From NCBI GenBank assembly GCA_013112725.1, contig JABFFZ010000056.1, forward strand, positions 1 to 36,957: a stretch of DNA of 36,957 nt, read 5' to 3'. The notes beneath the pieces were generated by a model. The model was not told where the DNA came from. It ran no database searches and saw only the letters and a list, made by a program, of their open reading frames with translations. Positions within the stretch are counted from its first letter, which is position 1; the number at the start of each line of letters is the position of its first letter. Positions 8,660 through 16,745 of this stretch are shown piece by piece. The translations under genes were made by a program, and so were the position numbers. Origin of the DNA: Chloroflexota bacterium. Its GTDB lineage: Bacteria > Chloroflexota > Anaerolineae > Promineifilales > Promineifilaceae.

Positions 8660-9591
8660 AACCAACCTTGTTCGTCAGCTTTGGCCACAATCAAATCGGC
8701 CAACTGTTTCATAAAAACGGGGTCGGTGTTCAGGGCCGACGGCCGTACCAGCCGCACCCCAAACTCCCGCGCCACCGCCTGCGCCTGAATGTCAATATCA
8801 AACAAAATCTCCACATGGTCACAGACAAAACCGACGGGCACGGAGACGATGTTTTTAATGCCCTGCGCCGCCAGTTCCGGGATGTACTCCTGTAACTGCG
8901 GTCCCAGCCACGGTTCCGGGCTGCGGCCGGCCGATTGGTAACTCCACGACCACCGACCATCGGGCAACCCGGCTTGCGCGGCCACCAGCCGCGCCGTTTC
9001 CCGAAGCTGGCTGTCATACGGATCGCCCATTTTCAGGATGCGTTCCGGCAGGCTGTGGGCGCTGAACACCATATGCACGTCCGCCCGCTCCTCTTCCGGC
9101 CATTCATGCAGCCCATCCTGCACCCGCGCCGCCAGCGGGCCGATCAGGCCGGGCACATCGTGATAGCTGTCGATGTGGGCAAATTCGATACGGCCGTGAA
9201 ACATCGCCAGCCCCACTTCAATTTTGTTGTGGTATTTGGCAATGCTCAGCTTGCTGAAATGGGGGGCCAACACCAGGCTAACGGCGCGGCTGATGCCGTC
9301 GTCCAACATCTCCCGCACCGCGTCCTCAATCCAGGGCGCCCAGTGGCGCATCCCCAGGTACACCTTGAATTTGTCAGGATCGAGGTGTCCGCGAATCGCT
9401 GCTACCTGCGCGGCAGTGAATTCCAGCAGCGGTGATTTGCCGCCAATCTGGGTGTAGTTGTGCGTAATTTCGGCCAGGACGGCAGGGGTGGTGACACGGC
9501 CGTGCCGAATATCCGCCAGGTATCCCGGAATCTCCTCTAAACTATTCGGCCCGCCATAGGCCATGATCAGGACGCCGATTGGGTAGTTCAT
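8656..9591 (-). CDS. hemH: Ferrochelatase (proto- or coproporphyrin)
   Basis: A 311-residue ferrochelatase that inserts Fe(II) into a porphyrin. It opens with GVLIMAYGGPNSLEEIPGYL and shows QIGGKSPLLEFTAAQ, the catalytic histidine in VFSAHSLPERIL and the acidic metal-path segment DHVEILFDIDIQAQ. Length and motifs are typical. In this cluster, with a HemQ-type gene and HemY but no HemF/HemN, the probable substrate is coproporphyrin III (CpfC role); that assignment is inference from context. GAGGT lies just before the ATG. Confidence 0.94.
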   Translation of the reverse strand: MNYPIGVLIMAYGGPNSLEEIPGYLADIRHGRVTTPAVLAEITHNYTQIGGKSPLLEFTAAQVAAIRGHLDPDKFKVYLGMRHWAPWIEDAVREMLDDGISRAVSLVLAPHFSKLSIAKYHNKIEVGLAMFHGRIEFAHIDSYHDVPGLIGPLAARVQDGLHEWPEEERADVHMVFSAHSLPERILKMGDPYDSQLRETARLVAAQAGLPDGRWSWSYQSAGRSPEPWLGPQLQEYIPELAAQGIKNIVSVPVGFVCDHVEILFDIDIQAQAVAREFGVRLVRPSALNTDPVFMKQLADLIVAKADEQGWL

Positions 9592-9611
9592 CTATACCTC
9601 AATTCCTCAAA

Positions 9612-9676
9612 GTGAGCAGTGGGCAGTAAGCAGTTAGCAGACAAACAGTGCTCACTGCCTACTGCTTACTGCTCAC
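9612..9676. repeat. Heptad hairpin of the GTGAGCA family between hemH and hemE
   Basis: Four 7-base units, GTGAGCA GTGGGCA GTAAGCA GTTAGCA, are followed by their inverted complement ending TACTGCTCAC. The hemE stop codon is read from this repeat (AGTGAGCAGTAAGC), so HemE ends in repeat-encoded TSEQ. Confidence 0.8.
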
Positions 9677-10718
9677 TGGTTCTTTCATGCACGTAATCCA
9701 CCAACCGCTGCACATGTTCCACCGGCGTTTCCTTGAAGATGCCGTGGCCGAGGTTGAAGATGTGTCCGGCACGGCCGTTGACTCGATCCAGTACATCATC
9801 CACCTGAAATTTGAGTTCGCGCCAGGGGGCCAGCAGCGCCATCGGGTCTAAATTGCCCTGAATTGGTTTGTCCGTACCGATTCGTTGCCACACCTCGTCA
9901 ATGGGCAAATGCCAGTCCACGCCGATGACTGTGCCGCCGCATCTGGCTACTTCTTCGATGTAGGCTGACGTGCCGGTGCTGAAGTTGATGACGGGCACAT
10001 TGGCCCGCGCCAACTGCTGGAATAGTTTGGTGTTGTACGGCTGCACAAAACGGATGTAATCTTGTTTGCTCAGGGCGTGACCGGCCCAGGAATCAAACAG
10101 TTGCAGAGCGGACGCGCCCGCTTTGGCCTGCGCCAGCAGGTAATCGGCCTGCACCGTCACCAGTTTGTCCATCAGCCGCCCCCAGGCCGCCGGTTCGCTG
10201 ACCATGAGTGACTTGGTGCGCTGGTACGTCTTAGAGCCGCCGCCTTCGATGGCGTAGCTGGCGAGCGTGAAGGGCGCACCGGCAAAGCCGATGAGCGGGA
10301 TATCCCGTGGCTGCAATTCGGCCGTGACCAGTTCAATCGCCTTGAGGGTGCCAGCCATCGTTTGGGCGGCGGGGGGGGTGGCGAGCAGGTCAATGTCATA
10401 CGGCCGTTGCAGCCGATTATGCAGCACCGGCCCTTCCCCCTGGGCAAATTCCAGTTGCAGCCCCATGCCCACCAGCGGCGGCAAAATGTCAGAAAAGATA
10501 ATAGCCGCGTCCAGGTCAAAGGCGTTAATCGGTTGCAAAGTGATCTCGGCCGCCAATTCCGGCGTGTGGATACATTCCAGCATGGAATGTCTGGCGCGTA
10601 GGTCGCGGTAGGCAGGCATATAACGCCCCGCCTGCCGCATCAGCCACACCGGCGTGGCATCCACCGGCAGCCCGGCGCAGGCGCGGAGGAAACGGGATTG
10701 TGGTTCTTGTGGTGTCAT
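9666..10718 (-). CDS. hemE: Uroporphyrinogen decarboxylase
   Basis: A 350-residue TIM-barrel enzyme that removes four acetate carboxyls from uroporphyrinogen III to give coproporphyrinogen III. The two family signatures are clear: PVWLMRQAGRYMPAYR near residue 23 and IGFAGAPFTLASYAIEGG near residue 143; the active-site aspartate lies in IIFSDILPPLVGMGL. Length is normal. The last residues TSEQ come from the downstream heptad repeat. Two ACGGCCGT sites lie within the gene. Confidence 0.96.
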   Translation of the reverse strand: MTPQEPQSRFLRACAGLPVDATPVWLMRQAGRYMPAYRDLRARHSMLECIHTPELAAEITLQPINAFDLDAAIIFSDILPPLVGMGLQLEFAQGEGPVLHNRLQRPYDIDLLATPPAAQTMAGTLKAIELVTAELQPRDIPLIGFAGAPFTLASYAIEGGGSKTYQRTKSLMVSEPAAWGRLMDKLVTVQADYLLAQAKAGASALQLFDSWAGHALSKQDYIRFVQPYNTKLFQQLARANVPVINFSTGTSAYIEEVARCGGTVIGVDWHLPIDEVWQRIGTDKPIQGNLDPMALLAPWRELKFQVDDVLDRVNGRAGHIFNLGHGIFKETPVEHVQRLVDYVHERTSEQ

Positions 10719-10722
10719 GGTG

Positions 10723-10793
10723 TGGAGAGATTGGGAGATTGAGAGATTAGGAGATTGTCCAATCTCTCAATCTCTCAATCTCTTAATCTCCTT
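10723..10793. repeat. AGATTGG-family heptad hairpin between hemE and the HemQ-type gene
   Basis: GGAGAGATTGGGAGATTGAG-like units are followed by their inverted complement CAATCTCTCAATCTC. The stop of the HemQ-type gene (TAA at 10783-10785) is read in the unit GGAGATTAAGAG. Confidence 0.75.
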
Positions 10794-11520
10794 TATTCTG
10801 CCAAATCGCCTTGCCAATAAAAAACGGCCCCAACTTTTCCAGATACAGCGAGGTCTGTTTGGTTTTCCTCATGCGCTGCACAAGTTGGGAGAGAGGGTAT
10901 AGCTCTTTGCCCACCAGCCCGGCGATGAAGTCGTTATCTTCCGTGCCCAGGCCATGGCAGGCCAGCCGCACATCGTGCGCCAGGTCGGCTTCGCCGTAAG
11001 CCCGGCCGATACCGCCATGTTCCATCAAAATGATGCGCTGCTCCTGGGCAGGCAATTGCTCAAACTGCCCGGAGCGGCGCAGTGGATACCAGACCGCCCA
11101 GGGCCATTCCGGTTTTGTCACCCGCTCAATGGGGCGGGTGATCAGGGTGTGTTCTAAATCCGCTTCGTAGCCCAACGAGTAGGTACGGCCGAGCATGGTC
11201 ATCTCCGGGCGCGGTGTGAGCAGGTCAAACGGTTCCAGGTTGAGTAGACGGCGCACGTCGGTCACAAAATAGTCTGGCTCTTCGCTAAAGGTGAGCAGCC
11301 CCACCCCATACGGGTCGTTGAGGTCCAGGTACAACACGCCGTGAATATGCACTTCGGCTACGGCCGTGACCAACGCCTCCGGGTCAAACGCATCGGTAAA
11401 AACCAAAAGCTGCATAAACAGCCGCCGATTCAGGGAGATGGTCTGCTCATTCACCTTCCCTTTTTCGCTGATGTCTATGGTATCCGTTGGTTGTTCAATC
11501 GTCAGATTTTTTAGACTCAT
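10783..11520 (-). CDS. hemQ: Chlorite-dismutase-family protein, probable coproheme decarboxylase (HemQ/ChdC)
   Basis: A 245-residue member of the Cld/HemQ heme-binding family. The C-terminal block with LACHGLGTEDNDFIAGLVGK, ELYPLSQLVQRMRKTKQTS and LGPFFIGK matches the family and includes the likely proximal-histidine region. The tyrosine in AVWYPLRRSGQ corresponds to the YPM-type segment carrying the tyrosine needed for peroxide-dependent coproheme decarboxylation, and the position inside a heme operon supports ChdC rather than chlorite dismutase. An N-terminal stretch of about 30 residues is less conserved. The C-terminal NKGD is read partly from a repeat. Exact substrate is inferred. Confidence 0.82.
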   Translation of the reverse strand: MSLKNLTIEQPTDTIDISEKGKVNEQTISLNRRLFMQLLVFTDAFDPEALVTAVAEVHIHGVLYLDLNDPYGVGLLTFSEEPDYFVTDVRRLLNLEPFDLLTPRPEMTMLGRTYSLGYEADLEHTLITRPIERVTKPEWPWAVWYPLRRSGQFEQLPAQEQRIILMEHGGIGRAYGEADLAHDVRLACHGLGTEDNDFIAGLVGKELYPLSQLVQRMRKTKQTSLYLEKLGPFFIGKAIWQNKGD

Positions 11521-11528
11521 TTATCTAC

Positions 11529-11640
11529 CCTGTTGGTCAGTAGCGCCAGGCAAAGAGCTTTGCCGCTCTGGTCAACCAAATCGGTTCTGCCCCTTGCCTG
11601 GCACTGCTAATTACCCAATTACTCAATTACCCAATAACCA
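11529..11640. repeat. Repeat block between the HemQ-type gene and hemB
   Basis: AGTAGCGCCAGGCAAAG on the left pairs imperfectly with CCCTTGCCTGGCACTGC, followed by 8-base units of the form AATTACCC/AATTACTC. The hemB stop (11623-11625) and the last residues LLGN are read from the AATTACCC units. Confidence 0.6.
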
Positions 11641-12636
11641 ACCCGCCGCTTCTTTCGCATGGTAGGTGATGATCAGGTCAGCGCCGGCGCGTTTGATGCT
11701 GGTGAGGGTTTCCAACACGGCCGTGCGCTCATCCAGCCACCCCTTTTCCGCCGCCGCTTTAATCATGGCGTATTCGCCGCTGACGTTGTAGGCCGCCAGG
11801 GGCAGTGCCGGGAACTGCTGCTTCACGCGGTAAATCACGTCCAGGTAGGCCAGCGCCGGTTTCACCATCAGGAAGTCGGCCCCTTCGGCCACATCTAAGG
11901 CCGCTTCGCGCAGGGCTTCCCGCGCATTGGCCGGGTCCATCTGGTGCGTTTTGCGGTCGCCAAATTTAGGTGCACCGTCGGCCGCGTCGCGGAACGGGCC
12001 ATAAAAACTGCTGGCATACTTCACGGCATAAGACATGATGGGCAGATGGTCAAAGCCGTAGTCGTCCAATGCATGGCGAATGGCCGCCACCATGCCGTCC
12101 ATCATGCCGCTGGGGGCCACCATGTCCGCGCTCGCCTGCGCATGGGAGACCGCCACCTGCCCCAACACCTTGAGCGTCTCGTCATTGAGTACATACCCTT
12201 CGGGCAAATGCTCGTGCAGCAGCCGGTCACTGCCCGTATTCAAAACGCCGCAGTGCCCGTGATCGGTATATTCACACAGGCACACATCGGTGACGACGAC
12301 CATCTGTGGCAGCGCGGCTTTAATAGCACGGACGGTCTGCTGGATGATGCCATCTGCGGCGAAGTTTTCCCGGCCCACCGGGTCTTTTTCGGCGGGCAGG
12401 CCAAAGAGGATGACGGCGGGGATACCTAATTCATAGGCGGCCTGGGCTTCGGCAACGGCCGTGTCCACCGACAACTGCGCCACCCTCGGCATGGAGGGAA
12501 TGGGGCGGCGCTCGTTTTTACCGTGCCGGACAAACAGCGGGTAGATGAAGTCGGCCGGGTTCAATTCCGTTTCGCGCACCATCTGGCGCAGCACGGCCGT
12601 GTGCCGCAGCCGGCGCGGGCGGATGGGGATGTTCAT
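11623..12636 (-). CDS. hemB: Porphobilinogen synthase (5-aminolevulinate dehydratase)
   Basis: A 337-residue TIM-barrel enzyme that condenses two 5-aminolevulinates. It opens with RPRRLRHTAVLRQMVRET. The cysteine cluster DVCLCEYTDHGHCGVL indicates the zinc-dependent class. The two active-site lysines lie in SYAVKYASSFYGPFRDAA and DFLMVKPALAYLDVI. Length is typical apart from the repeat-derived last residues LLGN. The ATG overlaps the hemD stop in the sequence CTATGA, so the two are translationally coupled. Confidence 0.97.
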   Translation of the reverse strand: MNIPIRPRRLRHTAVLRQMVRETELNPADFIYPLFVRHGKNERRPIPSMPRVAQLSVDTAVAEAQAAYELGIPAVILFGLPAEKDPVGRENFAADGIIQQTVRAIKAALPQMVVVTDVCLCEYTDHGHCGVLNTGSDRLLHEHLPEGYVLNDETLKVLGQVAVSHAQASADMVAPSGMMDGMVAAIRHALDDYGFDHLPIMSYAVKYASSFYGPFRDAADGAPKFGDRKTHQMDPANAREALREAALDVAEGADFLMVKPALAYLDVIYRVKQQFPALPLAAYNVSGEYAMIKAAAEKGWLDERTAVLETLTSIKRAGADLIITYHAKEAAGWLLGN

Positions 12637-13613
12637 AGGCGTCCCTCGTTTGGTGAGACATCCGATTTTTTAAGCAACCTTTGGTTGCCGAAATCGGATG
12701 TCTGGTAGGCCTCTACGGCCGTGACCAGCCCCTCTATCGTGTATTCTTGCGGCATTATGTCAACACGCAGGCCGTATTTCTGCGCTTCGATGGCGGTGGA
12801 GGGGCCGATGACGGCAACCAGGGCAGACCTGACAGGTTTCCGAAACCTGTCAGGTCTCGTCCCCAGGATTTCCAAAAAGTTGCGTACGCTGGAGGGGCTG
12901 GTGAAGGTGAGAATGTCGGCCCCTTTTTCCAGTTCGGCCAGGGCTTCGGGGGTGGGTACGGCCGTGACCGTCTCATACAGCGCGAAGTCATCCACCAGTG
13001 CACCCCGTTCTCGCAACAGATTCACAATTTCCGGCCGGCCCATGCGGGCGCGGGGCAGCAAAATACGCTGCCCGGTCACATCCCCCAGCCCCAACGCTAA
13101 CTGCTCGCCGGTGAACTCGTCCGGTACAAAATCTACAGGGACGCCTTTTTCTGCCAATGCCTGCTGTGTGGCAGAGCCGACGGCGGCGATGGGTGGGAGT
13201 GGGAGATTAGAGATTGGAGATTGGAGATTGGCCTCTAACCTCCAATCTCCAATCTCCAATCTCTCAAAAAAGAAGCGCACGGCGTTGGCGCTGGTGAAAA
13301 TGAGCCAGGTATATTGGTCCAGGCGGGTCAGGGCGGCGGCCAATTCGGGGGCAGGCAGAGGGACAAAATCTATGACCGGGAAACGGATGCACTGGGCGCC
13401 CAACGCTTCCAGCCGGGCGCACAATTCCTCCGCCTGATCCGGGCTGCGGGTGACAACAATGCGTTGGCCTGATAAGGGGTATTGCTTGATCTCCGATCTC
13501 AAGTCTCCAACCTCAGGAAATATAAATTTGCGCTTTCTGTGAACACGATTTACGGGATGCACGGATTTTTCTCCGGCAGATTTGATCTGTGAATCCTGCA
13601 CATCCGTTGTCAA
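12633..13613 (-). CDS. hemD: Uroporphyrinogen-III synthase with repeat insertions
   Basis: A 326-codon frame for HemD, which cyclises and inverts hydroxymethylbilane to uroporphyrinogen III. The core is recognisable: SGQRIVVTRSPDQAEELCAR, WLIFTSANAVRFFFERL, IAAVGSATQQALAEKGV, DILTFTSPSSVRNFLEILG and VAVIGPSTAIEAQKYGLRVD. Conserved sequence starts only near residue 47; the first 46 residues look repeat-derived, and the frame opens with TTG, so the true start is uncertain. Three palindromes lie within the frame: residues 118-138, 253-263 and 304-320. They preserve reading frame, so the gene is probably functional. ATGA overlap with hemB. Confidence 0.85.
   Translation of the reverse strand: MTTDVQDSQIKSAGEKSVHPVNRVHRKRKFIFPEVGDLRSEIKQYPLSGQRIVVTRSPDQAEELCARLEALGAQCIRFPVIDFVPLPAPELAAALTRLDQYTWLIFTSANAVRFFFERLEIGDWRLEANLQSPISNLPLPPIAAVGSATQQALAEKGVPVDFVPDEFTGEQLALGLGDVTGQRILLPRARMGRPEIVNLLRERGALVDDFALYETVTAVPTPEALAELEKGADILTFTSPSSVRNFLEILGTRPDRFRKPVRSALVAVIGPSTAIEAQKYGLRVDIMPQEYTIEGLVTAVEAYQTSDFGNQRLLKKSDVSPNEGRL
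12656..12703. repeat. Palindrome encoding the HemD C-terminus
   Basis: AGACATCCGATTT (12656-12668) and AAATCGGATGTCT (12691-12703) are perfect arms enclosing a second small hairpin GCAACC/GGTTGC. The HemD residues TSDFGNQRLLKKSDV are read from it. Confidence 0.75.
12825..12857. repeat. 33-bp palindrome inserted in frame in hemD
   Basis: Perfect 16-base arms, AGACCTGACAGGTTTC (12825-12840) and GAAACCTGTCAGGTCT (12842-12857), surround a single loop base. Length is 33 bases, exactly 11 codons. It encodes RPDRFRKPVRS in a loop before the conserved VAVIGP strand of HemD. The core also occurs at 152-183 near the transposase. Confidence 0.8.
13209..13264. repeat. AGATTGG heptad hairpin inserted in frame in hemD
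   Basis: Perfect 23-base arms (13209-13231 and 13242-13264) made of three AGATTGG units enclose a 10-base loop. It encodes RLEIGDWRLEANLQSPISNL, which replaces a variable loop between FFFERL and IAAVG in HemD. A related peptide occurs in HemY. Confidence 0.85.
13503..13612. repeat. Repeat-like stretch forming the 5' end of the hemD frame
   Basis: The segment holds phrases such as GTGAACACGATTTACGGGAT, GCACGGATTTTTCTCC and GTGAATCCTGCACATCCG, with GCAC(A)GGAT/ATCC-type inverted elements. It encodes no conserved HemD residues. It looks like an intergenic repeat read through by an open frame. Identification is tentative. Confidence 0.35.
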
Positions 13614-13620
13614 CCGGGCA

Positions 13621-14550
13621 TCAGCTTTTGGATCCGCTGAATCTCAACAACGCCGCTGCGCCCTGCGCCAGCGCCTTTTCTGCCAGTTTTCTGCCAAGTT
13701 GGAGGGGGTCACGGCCGTGCCCTTGCACCTCAATCACCCGGCGGCCATCACCAGCCGCCACTAATCCAGTTAACATAATCTTATCACTGGGCATAGTGGC
13801 ATAGGCCGCCACCGGCAGGGAACAACCGCTGCCCAGACCGTCCAGAAAGGCGCGTTCGGCCTCTACGCAGCAGCGGGTTTCAGCATCTTCAACGGCGGCG
13901 AGCAGGGAGAGTACGGTCGTGTCTTCCACCCGGCATTGCACCGCCAGCGCGCCTTGTCCGGGGGCAGGCAGCATAATGTCCAGAGGCAGATATTGGGCAA
14001 TGTGGTTTTCCAGTCCCAAACGGGTGAGACCGGCAGCGGCCAGGATGGTGGCATCGTATTGACCTTCCTGTACTTTGCGCAGGCGGGTGTCTACGTTGCC
14101 GCGAATGGATTGGATGTTCAGGTCGGGGCGGGCGTGCAGCAGTTGGGCCTGACGGCGCAGGCTGCTGGTGCCCACCGTGGCCCCCAGGGGTAAATTGCCC
14201 AACGTCCACTTTTCCCGCGCCACCAGCACATCCCGCGCGTCGGCGCGCGGCGAAATTGCGCCAACTATCAGCCCGTTCGTATCGGCCACAGGCAGGTCTT
14301 TGAGGGAATGGACGGCAATGTCAATACGGCCGTGCATCAACGCTGCTTCCAATTCGGCCGTAAACAGCCCCTTGCCGCCAATTTCCGGCAATGGTTTGTC
14401 CAGCGTCTTATCACCTTGCGTGACGAATGTTTCCAGTCGGCATACCAAACCGGGCCACGCTTCTTCTAATTTCTGCTTGACATAATTGGTCTGCCACAAC
14501 GCCAATGGCGAGGTGCGGGCGCCAATGATGATGGTTTTTGTAGGGGGCAT
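13621..14550 (-). CDS. hemC: Hydroxymethylbilane synthase (porphobilinogen deaminase)
   Basis: A 309-residue enzyme that polymerises four porphobilinogens into hydroxymethylbilane. It shows IIIGARTSPLALWQTNYVK at the start, the conserved GKGLFTAELEAAL and HSLKDLP segments, GTSSLRRQAQLL, RGNVDTRLRK, and the dipyrromethane cofactor cysteine in LGSGCSLPVAAYA. The ATG at 14550 is preferred; the frame also extends two codons to a TTG. The hemC stop lies 7 bases before the hemD frame. Length is normal. Confidence 0.96.
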   Translation of the reverse strand: MPPTKTIIIGARTSPLALWQTNYVKQKLEEAWPGLVCRLETFVTQGDKTLDKPLPEIGGKGLFTAELEAALMHGRIDIAVHSLKDLPVADTNGLIVGAISPRADARDVLVAREKWTLGNLPLGATVGTSSLRRQAQLLHARPDLNIQSIRGNVDTRLRKVQEGQYDATILAAAGLTRLGLENHIAQYLPLDIMLPAPGQGALAVQCRVEDTTVLSLLAAVEDAETRCCVEAERAFLDGLGSGCSLPVAAYATMPSDKIMLTGLVAAGDGRRVIEVQGHGRDPLQLGRKLAEKALAQGAAALLRFSGSKS

Positions 14551-14559
14551 TTTCAATTG

Positions 14560-14632
14560 GAGATTGAGAGATCAGGCGACTGAGAGAGTACGCAATTTCT
14601 CAATATCCCAATCTCTTAATCTCATTCTTCAA
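14560..14632. repeat. AGATTGAG-type hairpin upstream of hemC
   Basis: AATTGGAGATTGAGAGAT and CAATATCCCAATCTCTTAATCTC form an imperfect inverted pair of the same 7-base family as at 2417 and 10723. No clear promoter was found in it. Confidence 0.6.
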
Positions 14633-14633
14633 A

Positions 14634-14703
14634 GGGGTAACAGGATGGACACGGCCACTTTTCTCCTTCTTCTCGTGTAAAGGCCCGGCCATCCTGTTGC
14701 CCC
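14634..14703. repeat. Inverted repeat between hemA and hemC
   Basis: GGGGTAACAGGATGG (14634-14648) and CCATCCTGTTGCCCC (14689-14703) pair with one mismatch over a 40-base pyrimidine-rich loop. It directly follows the hemA stop codon and could end the hemA message. Confidence 0.6.
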
Positions 14704-14708
14704 ACATT

Positions 14709-15962
14709 TTACGATAAATGTTCCGGTAGTCCAAAGAGTTCGCGCACGGCCGTAGCGTATTCGCCCGCCTGCTGATGGCCGGCTTTTTCCTTCAGGCGCA
14801 GGGTGGGTTCGTGCAGCAGTTTGTTGACCAGGGAGTGTGAAAAACGTTGCAGGTGGGCCATTGTCTGTTCATCCACCTCTCCCAAATGGCGCAGCGCCCG
14901 TTCCAGTTCCGTCTCCCGGATTTGCTCCGCTTTACGCCGCATTTCCAGGATGAGCGGTTTGACGGTCAATTCGGCATAGTGCGTATTTAATTGTGCTGTC
15001 TCGGCGGCGATAATGTGTTCCACCTGCGGGATTTCCGCCGTCCGTGCCGCCAGCGAGTCGTCCAGGGTGGCCTGCAAATGATCCAGGTTAAACAACTGCA
15101 CGTGGGGCAGGGCGGCAACGGCCGTGTCCACATTACGCGGCACGGCAATATCCACGATGACCAACGGCCGTTCCCGTTCTAAAATCGTCGTTATGTCAAC
15201 AATGGGCCGGGGGCTGTGGACGGCCGTCATCACCACATCGGCGGCCTGAATCGCCTGGGGCAGTTCGTCCAGGCTGTAGGCACGGCCGTTAAAGGGGGCG
15301 ACGGCCGTTTCCGCCCGGCTTTTGGTGCGATTGGCGACAGACACATTCGTCAATTCCCGTGCCCGCAGCGCCTTCAGCGCCAGTTGGCCCATTTCGCCAA
15401 TGCCCACTACCAAAATGGCCCGGTTGGTTAGACTGCCCAATGCCTGCCGTGCCAGGGCGATGGCTACCGAACTGACGCTGGCGGGATTGCTGCTGATGGT
15501 AGTCTCGGCACGGGCGCGTTTGCCGGCGCGGATGGCGGTTTTGAAGAGGGCGTCTAGCACAGGGCCAATGGTGTGTTGGGCGACGGCCGTCCTATATGCA
15601 TCTGTCACCTGGCCCAAAATTTGTGCTTCGCCCAATACCAGCGAATCCAGCCCTGATGCCACCCGCAGCAGATGGTTGACGGCCGTGTCGCCCCTTAAAA
15701 AGTAGACATAATCTGCAAGTTCGGCCGGGCCAGGTGGCTGTGTTTGCGCCAGTAAGTGGAGCAGCAGCGTCGCCGTAGCGGTTTCGTCGGGCTGGATGAC
15801 GGCGTATAGTTCGATGCGGTTGCAGGTGGAGAGCAGCGCCAGTTCGGACACGGCCGTAGGCATCTGTCCGGCCAATACCGCCAATGAACAGCTTAACCGC
15901 TCTCGCAAAGACACCGGGGCTGTCTGGTGATTAAGTCCCAGGCACAAAATCGGGGGCATCAT
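14709..15962 (-). CDS. hemA: Glutamyl-tRNA reductase
   Basis: A 417-residue enzyme that reduces glutamyl-tRNA(Glu) to glutamate-1-semialdehyde with NADPH, the first committed step of the C5 route. Seen are ILCLGLNHQTAPVSLRERL, the catalytic cysteine in LLSTCNRIELYAV, DSLVLGEAQILGQV, the Rossmann glycines in AILVVGIGEMGQLALKAL, and the C-terminal dimerisation helix. The start is set at 15962 (or 15959) because the conserved N-terminus begins there and GAGG lies just upstream; a longer frame exists but reads the end of the upstream gene. The 5' end overlaps the HTH regulator by about 32 bases, showing coupling. It holds nine ACGGCCGT sites, the densest run in the window. Confidence 0.95.
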   Translation of the reverse strand: MMPPILCLGLNHQTAPVSLRERLSCSLAVLAGQMPTAVSELALLSTCNRIELYAVIQPDETATATLLLHLLAQTQPPGPAELADYVYFLRGDTAVNHLLRVASGLDSLVLGEAQILGQVTDAYRTAVAQHTIGPVLDALFKTAIRAGKRARAETTISSNPASVSSVAIALARQALGSLTNRAILVVGIGEMGQLALKALRARELTNVSVANRTKSRAETAVAPFNGRAYSLDELPQAIQAADVVMTAVHSPRPIVDITTILERERPLVIVDIAVPRNVDTAVAALPHVQLFNLDHLQATLDDSLAARTAEIPQVEHIIAAETAQLNTHYAELTVKPLILEMRRKAEQIRETELERALRHLGEVDEQTMAHLQRFSHSLVNKLLHEPTLRLKEKAGHQQAGEYATAVRELFGLPEHLS

Positions 15963-16566
15963 AAACCTCGGCCACCGCCAGATGGACGGCGTTGAGCAGG
16001 GTGTTAATACGGCGCAGCAGACGCACGTTGGCATCAGGGCGGATGTTGACGTTTTCCGGCAGTTGCAGTGCCGACTCGATCATGGTGTCGTGGAAAAACA
16101 TGGAGGCTTGCAGGGCGTCGGTGAGGGGCATGTTGATCTGGCGGCAGGTACGGCCGTATTCCCCACCAATGCGCCGCGCCTCTTCAATCAGCCGCTCATC
16201 CTCGCCGTTGGAGATATATTGCAGCGTCAGCGCCATGAGCTGCCGCCCCAACATGCGGTTGCGCTCGCGGGTGGCCTCATCCAGCACCGTAAGCCAGTGG
16301 GCGTTTTGGTGGGCCATAATTTCCTGGCGGGTGGCAATCAGCGCCCGGTCAGCCCACGCCTGTTCAAAGCCACTCGTGCGGCGCAGACCGTGCCGCCCCT
16401 GGGCAAACTGGTCAATATCGGTCTGGGCAAAGCGGCGATGCCCGCCCGGAGTTAACATAATCGGGATGTCGCCGTTGTCCGCCCAGCGCCGCAGCGTGGT
16501 GGGATGCACATTCAGCCGTTTGGCGGCGTCACTGAGGGAGAGCCATTGGTCGGTTTCAGTGTTCAT
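15931..16566 (-). CDS. MerR/excisionase-type HTH protein upstream of hemA
   Basis: A 211-residue protein whose residues 7-55 form a helix-turn-helix of the MerR/excisionase type: WLSLSDAAKRLNVHPTTLRR followed by WADNGDIPIMLTPGGHRRF. The remainder, about 75-211, is all-helical with an RsbRD_N-like pattern ending LLRRINTLLNAVHLAVAEVY; no metal ligands stand out. Its 3' end overlaps the hemA start, so it is co-transcribed with the heme genes and may regulate them, which is inference. The start has no ribosome binding site, and repeat DNA lies directly upstream. Confidence 0.75.
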   Translation of the reverse strand: MNTETDQWLSLSDAAKRLNVHPTTLRRWADNGDIPIMLTPGGHRRFAQTDIDQFAQGRHGLRRTSGFEQAWADRALIATRQEIMAHQNAHWLTVLDEATRERNRMLGRQLMALTLQYISNGEDERLIEEARRIGGEYGRTCRQINMPLTDALQASMFFHDTMIESALQLPENVNIRPDANVRLLRRINTLLNAVHLAVAEVYDAPDFVPGT

Positions 16567-16574
16567 TGCGGTAA

Positions 16575-16626
16575 GTAATTGGTAATCCGTAATCGGTAAT
16601 CCGTAATCGGTTAATGGATTACGAAA
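16575..16626. repeat. GTAATCGG/GTAATCC tandem units upstream of the HTH gene
   Basis: Units of 7-8 bases, GGTAATCC GTAATCGG TAATCC GTAATCGG, are followed by an inverted half GGATTACGA. The 152-base gap 16567-16718 otherwise holds AT-rich DNA (TAAATTGATAAAAAACTATG) that could contain the regulator promoter, though none is clear. Confidence 0.6.
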
Positions 16627-16707
16627 TAAATCTCACTAAATTGATAAAAAACTATGTAAATCTATGTGTTTGTGAAAATTTTACCAGGGTTAAATCTGGT
16701 GTCAACC

Positions 16708-16745
16708 CAATTACAAAATTACGCAATTACCCAATTACTGACAGC
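16708..16745. repeat. AATTACCC repeat supplying the hemY stop codon
   Basis: Eight-base units AATTAC(C/G/A)C run into the end of hemY. The HemY C-terminus SNWVIA and its TAA (16719-16721) are read from them. Confidence 0.65.

Noticed and set aside
15963..16034. Longer hemA frame starting at 16034
   Set aside because: The added residues are read from the HTH gene in another frame; the conserved HemA start is at 15962/15959.
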